DNA of 7,831 nucleotides from an uncultured Bacilli bacterium (GCA_947591565.1 CANQDH010000043.1:1-7831), one strand, 5' to 3'; shown: positions 1 to 6,102, numbered from the stretch's first letter. The notes: generated from the letters alone by a model not told the origin. Numbers and translations are program-made.

Positions 1-93
1 ATTATGGCAAGGATAACTATAACCGCTAATAGTTCTATTAGAGTAAAGGCTTTATCTCTAAAAAGCCCCCCCCCCTTTACTGTTTGTAAACAT
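1..93 (-). CDS. Type IV prepilin-like gene, 5' part only, out of frame at a G10 tract
   Basis: The ATG at 91-93 has a good ribosome site (AAAGGAG, 101-108). The ATG frame reads MFTNSKGGGAF and stops at TAG (58-60). One frame over, 3-50 encodes AFTLIELLAVIVILAI, the class III prepilin signature: cleavage before Phe, Glu at mature position 5, then a hydrophobic helix. The two frames join if the G run at 66-75 is nine or twelve long, giving a 15-residue leader MFTNSKGGGLFRDKA before the cleavage site. Ala at -1 instead of Gly is tolerated in some ComGC-type pilins. No in-frame ATG, GTG or TTG lies between the run and the pilin sequence, so as written the gene is off. The product would be processed by prepilin peptidase and act in a pilus or competence pseudopilus; which one cannot be said, because the C-terminal part is outside the window. 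It has its own promoter and follows the thrS terminator. A homopolymer sequencing error is the main alternative to phase variation. Confidence 0.8.
66..75 (-). repeat. Homopolymer tract G10 inside the prepilin leader codons
   Basis: Ten consecutive C on the plus strand are ten G on the coding strand, in a region otherwise almost free of G/C runs. The tract lies 18 nt after the prepilin ATG. Length 9 or 12 puts the start codon in frame with the pilin signature; length 10 or 11 leads to early stops. Tracts of this kind mutate by slipped-strand mispairing and are known switches in other bacteria. Confidence 0.9.
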
Positions 94-129
94 AAATTAC
101 ATCTCCTTTACTTTCTTATTCTATAAATA

Positions 130-158
130 ATTCTATCACAACTTTTTATTTATGACAA
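130..158 (-). promoter_or_regulatory. Promoter of the prepilin-like gene
   Basis: The -35 box TTGTCA (153-158) and -10 box TAGAAT (130-135) each match the SigA consensus at five of six positions and are 17 bp apart. A TG one base upstream of the -10 makes it an extended -10. Transcription would start near 123, giving a leader of about 30 nt with the ribosome site in it. The promoter lies after the thrS terminator, so the pilin is a separate transcription unit. Confidence 0.8.
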
Positions 159-161
159 TAC

Positions 162-198
162 AAAAAGAACTGAAATATCTTTTTATTTCAATTCTTTA
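162..198 (-). terminator. Intrinsic terminator of thrS
   Basis: A 13-bp stem with one G-U pair is formed by 164-176 and 185-197. The 8-nt loop is at 177-184, and a run of T follows on the transcribed strand. It begins about 8 nt after the thrS stop codon. Confidence 0.85.
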
Positions 199-205
199 TT
201 TAAAA

Positions 206-1954
206 CTAATTCTTATTATGGATTTCTTCTTTTATCATATTGATAAAATCATCTATCTTTAATGTAGTTGTATTATTTTCACCAAATTTTCGAAAACTGA
301 TTTCCTTACTATCTTTTTCTTTATCACCAAGTATTAAAGTATAAGGTATTTTTTTCATTTGACTATCACGCATTTTATATGATAATTTCTCATCTCTACT
401 ATCTAATTCAACTCTAAAATCTTCATTTTTAAGTAAATTATCTATTTCTTTAGCATATTCTAAATGATATTCATTATTAACTGGTATAATATTTATTTGA
501 ACAGGAGAAAGCCAAGTTGGTAAATTACCTTTAGTTTCTTCTAAATAATAAGCCATAAAACGATCAATACTACCAAAAACAGCCCTATGTAATACAACAG
601 GTGTTTTTTTATTACCATCTTTATCAACATATGTTAAATTAAATTTCATAGGAAGACAAAAATCTAACTGACAAGTTGAAAGCGTATATTCATTACCGAC
701 AGCCGGTTTTACTTGAACATCTAATTTTGGTCCATAAAAAGCAGCCTCACCTATTTTTTCAGTATATTCAATACCAATATCATCTAAAACTTTTCTAAGT
801 GTATTTTCAGCCTTTTCCCACATTTCATCATCAGGATAATATTTAGCAACATCTTCTTTATCTCTAAGTGATAATTCAAAACGATACTTAGAAATATGTA
901 ATTCCTTATAAGTTTCAAGAATTAAATTAACAACTGATGAAAATTCACTTTCGATTTGTTCTGGTGTTACAAAAAGATGAGCATCATTTTGACAAAAAGT
1001 TCTTACTCTTTCAATACCTTTTAAAGAACCACTTGTTTCAAAACGACAATCACGAGCAATCTCGCCAATACGAATTGGTAAATCACGATATGAATGCAAA
1101 CTATTAGCATATATCATCATATGATGAGGACAATTCATTGGTCTTAAAACAAATTCTTCGCCTTCAATTTCCATTTTGGGAAACATATTTTCTTTATAAT
1201 GATCCCAGTGCCCACTAGTTTTATAAAGTTCAACATTACCAAGTGGTGGTGTTAAAACATGTTGATAACCTAATTTCTTTTCTTTTCCTTTAATATAATT
1301 TTCTAATATTTCCCAAATAATATATCCTTTTGGTAAATATAAAGGTAGTCCCTTACCAACTAAATCACTTGTAAAGAAAATATCTAAATCTTTACCTATT
1401 TTACGGTGATCTCTTTGTTTAGCATCTTCTAAAGCTTCTAAATAGTTATTTAAATCGTCTTCCTTGTCAAAACAAATACCATAAATTCTTTGAAGCATTT
1501 TGTTTTTAGAATCACCTTTCCAGTATGCACCACTAACTTTTAATAATTTAAAATATTTAATTTGTTTAACTGTTTCAACATGTGGGCCTCTACAAAGGTC
1601 GGTAAAATCGCCTTGTGTATAACATGAAATTATATCTTTATCATCCATTCTTGTAATTAAATCAATTTTATATGGATCATCCTTAAACATATTAAGGGCT
1701 TCTTCTTTAGATATTTCATGTCTTACAATTCTTTTACCATCCTTGGCTATTTTTTTCATTTCTTTTTCGATTTTAGGTAAATCATCTTCTGTAACGACAC
1801 TTGCACCTAAATCAATATCATAATAAAATCCATCTTCAATAACAGGTCGAACCCAAAATTTAGCATCTTTATATAAATGTTTAACGGCTTGAGCAAGTAA
1901 ATGGGCGCAACTATGGTTTAAAATACTTAATTGTTCATTATCTTTAATATTCAT
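206..1954 (-). CDS. thrS: Threonine--tRNA ligase without a TGS domain
   Basis: Cytoplasmic class II synthetase that charges tRNAThr. The editing domain comes first, with H14-x3-H18 and D119-x-C121 / H125 (the DLCRGPHV motif), the known Ser-tRNAThr clearing site. The catalytic core follows (about 185-480): motif 1 region around TPPL (235-238), zinc ligands C275 (NCPHH), H326 and H456, motif 2 R304, and motif 3 after H456. A C-terminal anticodon-binding domain runs from about 485 to the end. All expected catalytic and zinc residues are present. At 582 residues it is some 60 shorter than the B. subtilis enzyme because the N-terminal TGS domain is missing. The T-box terminator ends just upstream of the ATG, so no longer start is possible. 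The ribosome site AAAGGAG lies 6 nt before the ATG. Expression is governed by the upstream T-box. Confidence 0.97.
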   Translation of the reverse strand: MNIKDNEQLSILNHSCAHLLAQAVKHLYKDAKFWVRPVIEDGFYYDIDLGASVVTEDDLPKIEKEMKKIAKDGKRIVRHEISKEEALNMFKDDPYKIDLITRMDDKDIISCYTQGDFTDLCRGPHVETVKQIKYFKLLKVSGAYWKGDSKNKMLQRIYGICFDKEDDLNNYLEALEDAKQRDHRKIGKDLDIFFTSDLVGKGLPLYLPKGYIIWEILENYIKGKEKKLGYQHVLTPPLGNVELYKTSGHWDHYKENMFPKMEIEGEEFVLRPMNCPHHMMIYANSLHSYRDLPIRIGEIARDCRFETSGSLKGIERVRTFCQNDAHLFVTPEQIESEFSSVVNLILETYKELHISKYRFELSLRDKEDVAKYYPDDEMWEKAENTLRKVLDDIGIEYTEKIGEAAFYGPKLDVQVKPAVGNEYTLSTCQLDFCLPMKFNLTYVDKDGNKKTPVVLHRAVFGSIDRFMAYYLEETKGNLPTWLSPVQINIIPVNNEYHLEYAKEIDNLLKNEDFRVELDSRDEKLSYKMRDSQMKKIPYTLILGDKEKDSKEISFRKFGENNTTTLKIDDFINMIKEEIHNKN

Positions 1955-1967
1955 AAAAATCTCCTTT

Positions 1968-2165
1968 CAAAAAAAACACCCCTTATATCAGGAGTGCTTT
2001 TTACACGGTACCATCCTTGTGTTTACTTAATTAAATAACGGTTTTACCCGGAAATCTCTTTCGAGTTCAGCTCATAGGTAGTAATTATTTAACTTGCTTA
2101 CTAGGTTTCCATCATCCCTAGCTTTCTATAAAGTATCCTTAAATAATCATGTCCTATTTAGGCTT
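1968..2165 (-). promoter_or_regulatory. T-box riboswitch leader of thrS (threonine)
   Basis: The leader senses uncharged tRNAThr. Stem I is visible as a perfect 9-bp helix, 2139-2147 with 2084-2092, flanked by a lower TAGG/CCTA helix. The internal loop between them holds ACT (2080-2082) followed by A and then ACC (2077-2079), both Thr codons; ACT followed by a purine best fits the specifier position. A distal part with AGAAAGC and GGAAACC elements lies at about 2095-2130. Small hairpins follow, including CTC-GAAA-GAG. The T-box bulge UGGUACC is at 2007-2013; its variable base U would pair with an A discriminator in the tRNA. The antiterminator is mutually exclusive with the terminator at 1969-2002. 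The leader begins directly at the rpsR stop codon, so it may be reached by readthrough from rpsF-ssb-rpsR as well as by a promoter inside the end of rpsR. Confidence 0.92.
1969..2002 (-). terminator. T-box-controlled terminator upstream of thrS
   Basis: The stem has about 13 pairs (GCACTCCT with AGGGGTGT, extended by A-T pairs), a 5-nt loop and a run of eight T on the transcribed strand. It overlaps the 3' half of the T-box antiterminator, as expected for the alternative fold when tRNAThr is charged. Confidence 0.88.
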
Positions 2166-2399
2166 TTAATTATTATTAGTATAAGGTAAAATTCCCATAA
2201 AACGAGCTTTTTTAACTTCTTTAGCAACAACTCTTTGATGTTCAGCACAATTACCAGTTACACGTCTTGGTAATACTTTACCATTATTACTAACATATTT
2301 TTTTATTATTTCATCTTTATAAGTAACAGATTTACCAGCACATAACTGACAAACCTTTTTCTTTTTACGGAATCCATTATTATTATTAAATTCTGCCAT
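2166..2399 (-). CDS. rpsR: 30S ribosomal protein S18, zinc-binding (C+) form
   Basis: Small-subunit protein that pairs with S6 and binds the platform region of 16S rRNA. The core signatures are TGNCAEHQR (48-56) and KKARFMGILPYT (63-74), and the 77-residue length is normal. C17-x2-C20 and C51-x2-H54 form a CxxC...CxxH set, so this is the zinc-ribbon version; many bacteria have lost these cysteines. The N-terminus has a run of four Asn followed by a basic patch RKKKK. It is last in rpsF-ssb-rpsR, with an AAGGAGG site 5 nt before the ATG and only 12 bp after ssb. The stop codon abuts the thrS T-box. Confidence 0.97.
   Translation of the reverse strand: MAEFNNNNGFRKKKKVCQLCAGKSVTYKDEIIKKYVSNNGKVLPRRVTGNCAEHQRVVAKEVKKARFMGILPYTNNN
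2178..2183 (-). promoter_or_regulatory. Possible -10 box for the thrS T-box transcript
   Basis: TATACT within the last codons of rpsR would start transcription near 2171, just before T-box stem I. No convincing -35 is found 16-18 bp upstream (CTCGTT at 17 bp) and there is no extended TG, so the support is weak. Without it, thrS would depend on readthrough from the rpsF promoter. Confidence 0.22.
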
Positions 2400-2411
2400 A
2401 TAATCCTCCTT

Positions 2412-2867
2412 CTAATCTAAAAAGTTATCATCTATAGTAACGTTATCTCCTAAATCACTAAAAGGATCATTTTCAATATTTACATTATTTGTAACAGCAT
2501 CTTGATAATCATAAGGTGTTGGTTCCATACCATCAGAAGCAGCTCTTTGACCTTTACTTTCAAGAAATTGGACATTGTCAGCAACAATATCAATGGTATT
2601 TCGTTTATTGCCATCTTTATCATCATAAGTACTTTGTTGTAAGCGACCTTCAACGGCAACTAAGCTACCTTTATTTAAAAAGTTACATACATTTTCAGCT
2701 TGTTTTCTCCAAATAACAATATTGAAAAAATCAGTAGTTCTTTCTCCTTGTGCATTATTAAATGTTCTATTTACAGCAATAGAAAATCTACTATAAGGAA
2801 TATTAGATCCTGTATATCTTAATTCTGGTTTAGCAGTTAATCTACCAATCAACATAACTCTATTCAT
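2412..2867 (-). CDS. ssb: Single-stranded DNA-binding protein, atypical C-terminal tip
   Basis: Binds single-stranded DNA at forks and recruits repair and replication partners. The OB fold occupies about residues 1-105, beginning MNRVMLIGRL and including the conserved FFNIVIWRKQAENV and GSLVAVEGRLQ segments. A short linker (106-130) and an acidic tail follow. Most bacterial SSBs end in DDDLPF or similar, with a terminal Pro-Phe that docks into partner proteins. Here the protein ends IDDNFLD, and a DPF motif occurs internally at about 134-136. The tail is thus acidic with an exposed Phe but lacks the usual last two residues. The 151-residue length is ordinary. It lies between rpsF and rpsR as in many Bacillota; the ribosome site AGAGGT is 5 nt before the ATG. 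Confidence 0.97.
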   Translation of the reverse strand: MNRVMLIGRLTAKPELRYTGSNIPYSRFSIAVNRTFNNAQGERTTDFFNIVIWRKQAENVCNFLNKGSLVAVEGRLQQSTYDDKDGNKRNTIDIVADNVQFLESKGQRAASDGMEPTPYDYQDAVTNNVNIENDPFSDLGDNVTIDDNFLD

Positions 2868-2882
2868 ATAATACCTCTTTTT

Positions 2883-3173
2883 CTAATCTTCTACTTTAGT
2901 TATTAAATGACGAATGATATCATTATTAATAAAAGATAAACGATCAAATTCATTAATTGCTTTATCATCATTTGATTCTAAGTTGATTAGATAATAATAA
3001 CCACTTTTGAATTTCTTCATTTCATAAGCAAATTCACGTTGACCCATTTCTTTTACTTCTGTTATTTTAGCACCATTACTAGTTAAAATATTTGAACAAT
3101 TTTCAACAGTCTTTTTTAATTCATCTTCACTAATAGTTGGTCTAACAATAAACATGATTTCGTATTTTTTCAT
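2883..3173 (-). CDS. rpsF: 30S ribosomal protein S6
   Basis: S18's partner in the small-subunit platform. The protein starts MKKYEIMFIVRP, the usual S6 N-terminus, and contains GQREFAYEMKKFKSGYYYLINLES, the typical central strand pair; 96 residues matches the family. The frame stays open upstream to an ATG at 3216-3218. However, the start at 3171-3173 has the ideal AAGGAGGT site at 3181-3188 and matches family N-termini, so the extra 15 residues are rejected. It is first in the rpsF-ssb-rpsR operon, with its own promoter at 3242-3270 and a leader of about 60 nt with two hairpins. In other bacteria the S6:S18 pair can repress this operon by binding its leader. Confidence 0.96.
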   Translation of the reverse strand: MKKYEIMFIVRPTISEDELKKTVENCSNILTSNGAKITEVKEMGQREFAYEMKKFKSGYYYLINLESNDDKAINEFDRLSFINNDIIRHLITKVED

Positions 3174-3235
3174 GTCTTCCACCTCCTTATGGTCTATTTG
3201 GCTTTTCGAAAAAAGCAAGGAGTAAATTCATACTC
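3174..3235 (-). promoter_or_regulatory. rpsF leader with two hairpins, possible S6:S18 autoregulatory site
   Basis: A perfect 6-bp hairpin GCTTTT-TTCG-AAAAGC lies at 3201-3216. Upstream of it in the transcript is a 5-bp hairpin GAGTA/TACTC at 3220-3235. Both lie between the predicted start of transcription and the ribosome site. Known S6:S18 leader motifs present a CCG in a bulge; I see no CCG here. A diverged version or an unrelated structure is therefore possible. The link to autoregulation rests on position only. Confidence 0.4.
3181..3188 (-). promoter_or_regulatory. Ribosome binding site fixing the rpsF start
   Basis: AAGGAGGT is complementary to the 16S rRNA 3' end and sits 7 nt before the ATG at 3171-3173. 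It rules out the longer open frame beginning at 3218. Confidence 0.9.
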
Positions 3236-3241
3236 GCTAGT

Positions 3242-3270
3242 ATTATAGCAAATTACACCTGAAAAGTAAA
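3242..3270 (-). promoter_or_regulatory. Promoter of rpsF-ssb-rpsR
   Basis: A perfect -10 TATAAT (3242-3247) preceded by TGC (extended -10) is 17 bp from a -35 TTTACT (3265-3270). Transcription would start near 3235. The -35 box begins only 3 nt downstream of the stop codon of the RNB gene, with no terminator between. Confidence 0.85.
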
Positions 3271-3273
3271 CAT

Positions 3274-5178
3274 TTATTTGAAACTTTTTTTATGGATTTT
3301 GGTGTATTCTTGAATAAAATTTTCATCTAAATCTATTTTATCATTTAGATAAAAAGCAACACGAGGAATTTTCTGCATCAATGCTTGTTTTTGATGGTCG
3401 TCTAAACCACCATTTAAAAATTCTTCAATAATTATTCTTTGTGTAAAAAGAGATGCATAGTTTCTAATAGGATTGGTCGTATGACAATAATGTTCAACAC
3501 CTAGCCCATTATGTCCTGTATTGATAGATGCATATCTTGATCTTGAATATATTTTATCTATTTTTTTAACTAATTCTTCTGGTAATTCTTTATCTTGAAT
3601 AGATTCTTTTATTTCAGCAATAACTTCTTTATCAATATTTGAATTATTTACTCTATATAAAAATGGACAATCATTATCTGAAAAATATTTAGCCATTGAA
3701 CGATTTACCAAAATCATAAGTGATGCAACTAAACAGCTAAAATCATTATTGTTATTATGATGATAATTAGAATTTTCTATTTTTCTTATTTCTTCCTTAA
3801 ATATATGGTAATCATAATTGTAGAAATTGGAAGATGCAAAACGGTCATTAAAATGAACAAAATCTTTTAATAATACACCTATATCATTTTCTTTTTTGAA
3901 ATTGCTTTTATATAATTTTTGGCTTTTATCAAAAGTTAAATTGGCAGCAACTTTAATAACAGCCCTTTGCACTTTAAAATCAGCTAATTCCATAATCGGC
4001 GTAAATTCAAACATATAGGCAATAACATGTTTATCACAATCTGTATTTAAAGAACATTTATACGCTAAGTCAAGTGGTAACATATCAATGACGCGATCTT
4101 CTAAATAAATGGTTTCCGCTCTATTATAGGCAACAACATCAAGTGTACTCTTATCAGGAATATAAGAGGCTACATCAGCAATATAAATGCCTATCAAGTA
4201 ATTGCCATTTTTTAAAACTTCACACGAAATAGCATCATCAAAAAGACGAACATTATCTGAAGAATCAATAGTAATGACTTTTTTATCAGTATAATCTTGG
4301 AAGCCTTGTTTTTCGTGATTGTTATATTCAAGCTCGAGGAAATCAGTTGCAATTTCCGAAATATTATATTTTTTAAATAACTCACGAATATTTTTAGGCG
4401 TTGTGGTGATTTTACTCTTAGCTTTTAAATTTTTTATGGTGTTATCGGCAAATATTTTTAACTCAGGATTATCTTCCTCAATATTGATTAATTCACTTTT
4501 TAAATAATCTAAAATAGTATGAATTTGTCTATCAGTTAAATAAAAATCATTACATGTCATAATTATATTAATTATTCTATCAAAATATAACTTTTTATTA
4601 ACTTTGGCACCTAATTTTATATTTTTTACTTGTCTTTTTATAAGTTTATATATAATAGGCTGATCTTCTTTATCGGTACAATTAATTAGTTCAGGATACA
4701 TTTTTGATATTTGAAATACATAGTCAACATTATGTATTTCAAATATAAGTTTACAAGTAAACTTATATAATTCGCTGTTAAGTTCACTATCTTTTTCAGG
4801 AATTTTAGCCTTTTTATTTAAAATACGGATAATGGGATTAATGGTATCTAATATTTTTTGATACAAAAACTTAATACTACTAGGTGTACTTCTTTCTACA
4901 TGAAGAAAGGTTTTGATATTTTTAATTTTATCAATAGTTTCATTTACATTTAAAGAATTATCACTAATAATAATTTCTAAAATGTATTTTAAACCCGTCA
5001 TAATCCATTCATGGTCATTTGAACAACTTTGCTTGTCGATAGAATTTATATCGTCTAAAATGGCGGTAAATAAAGCATCTAGTAATTCTTTATTACTATC
5101 TAATAAAAGTTTTCCTTTAAGTGTATCGATTGACATATTATTTGTCATGACATTTTTTATTTCTTTTTTTAATCCCAT
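3274..5178 (-). CDS. RNB (RNase II/R family) domain protein without CSD or S1 domains and with an altered active site
   Basis: RNase II/R enzymes are 3'-5' exoribonucleases. Residues 1 to about 260 are mostly helical, charged and not recognised. The linker IRELFKKYNISEI (264-276) leads into an RNB core: VITID...FDDA (301-316), IYIADVASYI (331-340), RAETIYLEDRVIDMLP (353-368), CSLN (375-378), CPFLYRV (504-510), GHNGLG (555-560) and HTTNPIRNY (566-574). The classical active site is D-x5-D-x-D-D. Here D305, D314 and D315 are present, but the second Asp is replaced in a one-residue-longer loop (VRLFDD), with D308 nearby. The usual SPIRRYxDL is NPIRNYASL. The protein ends about 55 residues later, with no S1 domain, and no cold-shock domains are visible. 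It may be a weakened nuclease or an RNA-binding relative. It starts 9 bp after dnaI with an AGGAG site, so it is the third gene of the replication-loader operon. Canonical RNase R is unlikely. Confidence 0.88.
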   Translation of the reverse strand: MGLKKEIKNVMTNNMSIDTLKGKLLLDSNKELLDALFTAILDDINSIDKQSCSNDHEWIMTGLKYILEIIISDNSLNVNETIDKIKNIKTFLHVERSTPSSIKFLYQKILDTINPIIRILNKKAKIPEKDSELNSELYKFTCKLIFEIHNVDYVFQISKMYPELINCTDKEDQPIIYKLIKRQVKNIKLGAKVNKKLYFDRIINIIMTCNDFYLTDRQIHTILDYLKSELINIEEDNPELKIFADNTIKNLKAKSKITTTPKNIRELFKKYNISEIATDFLELEYNNHEKQGFQDYTDKKVITIDSSDNVRLFDDAISCEVLKNGNYLIGIYIADVASYIPDKSTLDVVAYNRAETIYLEDRVIDMLPLDLAYKCSLNTDCDKHVIAYMFEFTPIMELADFKVQRAVIKVAANLTFDKSQKLYKSNFKKENDIGVLLKDFVHFNDRFASSNFYNYDYHIFKEEIRKIENSNYHHNNNNDFSCLVASLMILVNRSMAKYFSDNDCPFLYRVNNSNIDKEVIAEIKESIQDKELPEELVKKIDKIYSRSRYASINTGHNGLGVEHYCHTTNPIRNYASLFTQRIIIEEFLNGGLDDHQKQALMQKIPRVAFYLNDKIDLDENFIQEYTKIHKKSFK

Positions 5179-5187
5179 ATAATACTC

Positions 5188-6102
5188 CTATTTTCGTAAA
5201 TTATTACTTATCATTTCTATATCGGTTGTTAACTGTTTAATACGTTCAATTATTCTTTTAGCTTTTAAGGTTTGAACATCACCTTTACTAACTTCTAAAT
5301 GTTCTTCTAAACTGTTTAAATCTAAATTAGATGTGAAAAAAGTCGTTAAATGTTCATCCATTCGGTATTGTAAAAGAGGACATAATATTTCATCTCTACC
5401 CCAACTTGTTGTATTTTCAGCACCTATATCATCAATTAATAAAAGGGGGGCTTTTTTTATTTTATCAAATTTGTCTTTAAAATCTGTTTGAAAGGATGTT
5501 TTTAAATCTCTTAAAAATTCAGGCCAAAAGATAATTGCACTTTTGATATCCTTTTTAGCAAGTTCATTAAAGACACTTGCGATTAAATAGGTCTTACCAG
5601 CACCAAAATTACCATGTAAATAAAGTCCTTTGGCTCCTTTATGATAATTCAAAATAAAATCTTTTAACCAGTTAATCGTAGCATACCTTTCTTTGTATTC
5701 AGGATATATTTCGGATATTTTGGCATTCTTTATATCTTCAGGTAGTTCATATAAATAGACATTTTCCATATATTTATTTTCTTTATCAAGTTTTTGTTTT
5801 TTCTTACATGAATGATAATTAAAGGTTAATATTTTACCAGTTGCTTTGGGTAAGTAGCAATATCCCGCAATTTTATTTTTACAATTACATATCGAATGGC
5901 AATGGTTACAGTTATAATATTCGGTTGCGGCTTCTTCTAGTTTCGATGTATATTTCATTAAGATTTTAGAATCAATATTTAGTTCATTTACCAATTTTTG
6001 AAATTTATCATTTTCTAAGGCTTTTTGGTATTCACTATATAAATCACCCATTTTAATATTTGTTTTATCAATTAAACTATTAATTTTTTCCAATTTACTC
6101 AC
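5188..6102 (-). CDS. dnaI: Primosomal helicase loader DnaI
   Basis: AAA+ ATPase that loads the replicative helicase onto DNA with DnaB/DnaD. The N-terminal helicase-binding region (1-105) carries a cysteine cluster C65-x2-C68, C72, C74, C82 and C99. Aligned from memory with B. subtilis DnaI, C65, C68, C82 and C99 fall at the zinc ligands, with C82 in place of a His. The ATPase part has Walker A GNFGAGKT (164-171), Walker B PLLLIDDIGAE (219-229), the TSWGRDE segment, sensor 1 FFTSN (255-259) and the arginine-finger region RIIERI (283-288). The 304-residue length is typical. The start is a GTG inside the end of dnaB (8-bp overlap), with only a weak ribosome site, which suggests translational coupling. 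A TTG three codons later has a better-placed AGGTGAG and is an alternative. The run AAAAAAAGCCCCCC (5445-5458) encodes Lys-Lys-Ala-Pro before Walker B. Confidence 0.95.
   Translation of the reverse strand: MSKLEKINSLIDKTNIKMGDLYSEYQKALENDKFQKLVNELNIDSKILMKYTSKLEEAATEYYNCNHCHSICNCKNKIAGYCYLPKATGKILTFNYHSCKKKQKLDKENKYMENVYLYELPEDIKNAKISEIYPEYKERYATINWLKDFILNYHKGAKGLYLHGNFGAGKTYLIASVFNELAKKDIKSAIIFWPEFLRDLKTSFQTDFKDKFDKIKKAPLLLIDDIGAENTTSWGRDEILCPLLQYRMDEHLTTFFTSNLDLNSLEEHLEVSKGDVQTLKAKRIIERIKQLTTDIEMISNNLRK

Noticed and set aside
2516..2716. Open frame of 66 codons on the plus strand
   Set aside because: It lies wholly antisense within ssb, has no ribosome site or family signature, and is a by-product of ssb codon composition.
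3174..3218. Fifteen-residue N-terminal extension of S6 from an upstream ATG
   Set aside because: The family N-terminus and the ideal AAGGAGGT site both select the ATG at 3171-3173; the extension would cover the leader hairpin and the ribosome site.
4319..4507. Open frame of 62 codons on the plus strand
   Set aside because: It is antisense within the RNB gene and shows no start signal or recognisable motif.
3274..5178. Annotation as ordinary RNase R (rnr)
   Set aside because: No cold-shock or S1 domains are visible, one active-site Asp is missing, and the protein is shorter than RNase R. Only the RNB core is shared.
4913..5182. Open frame of 89 codons on the plus strand with hydrophobic content
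   Set aside because: It is antisense to the start of the RNB gene; the hydrophobicity comes from reading Lys/Asn/Asp-rich codons on the opposite strand.
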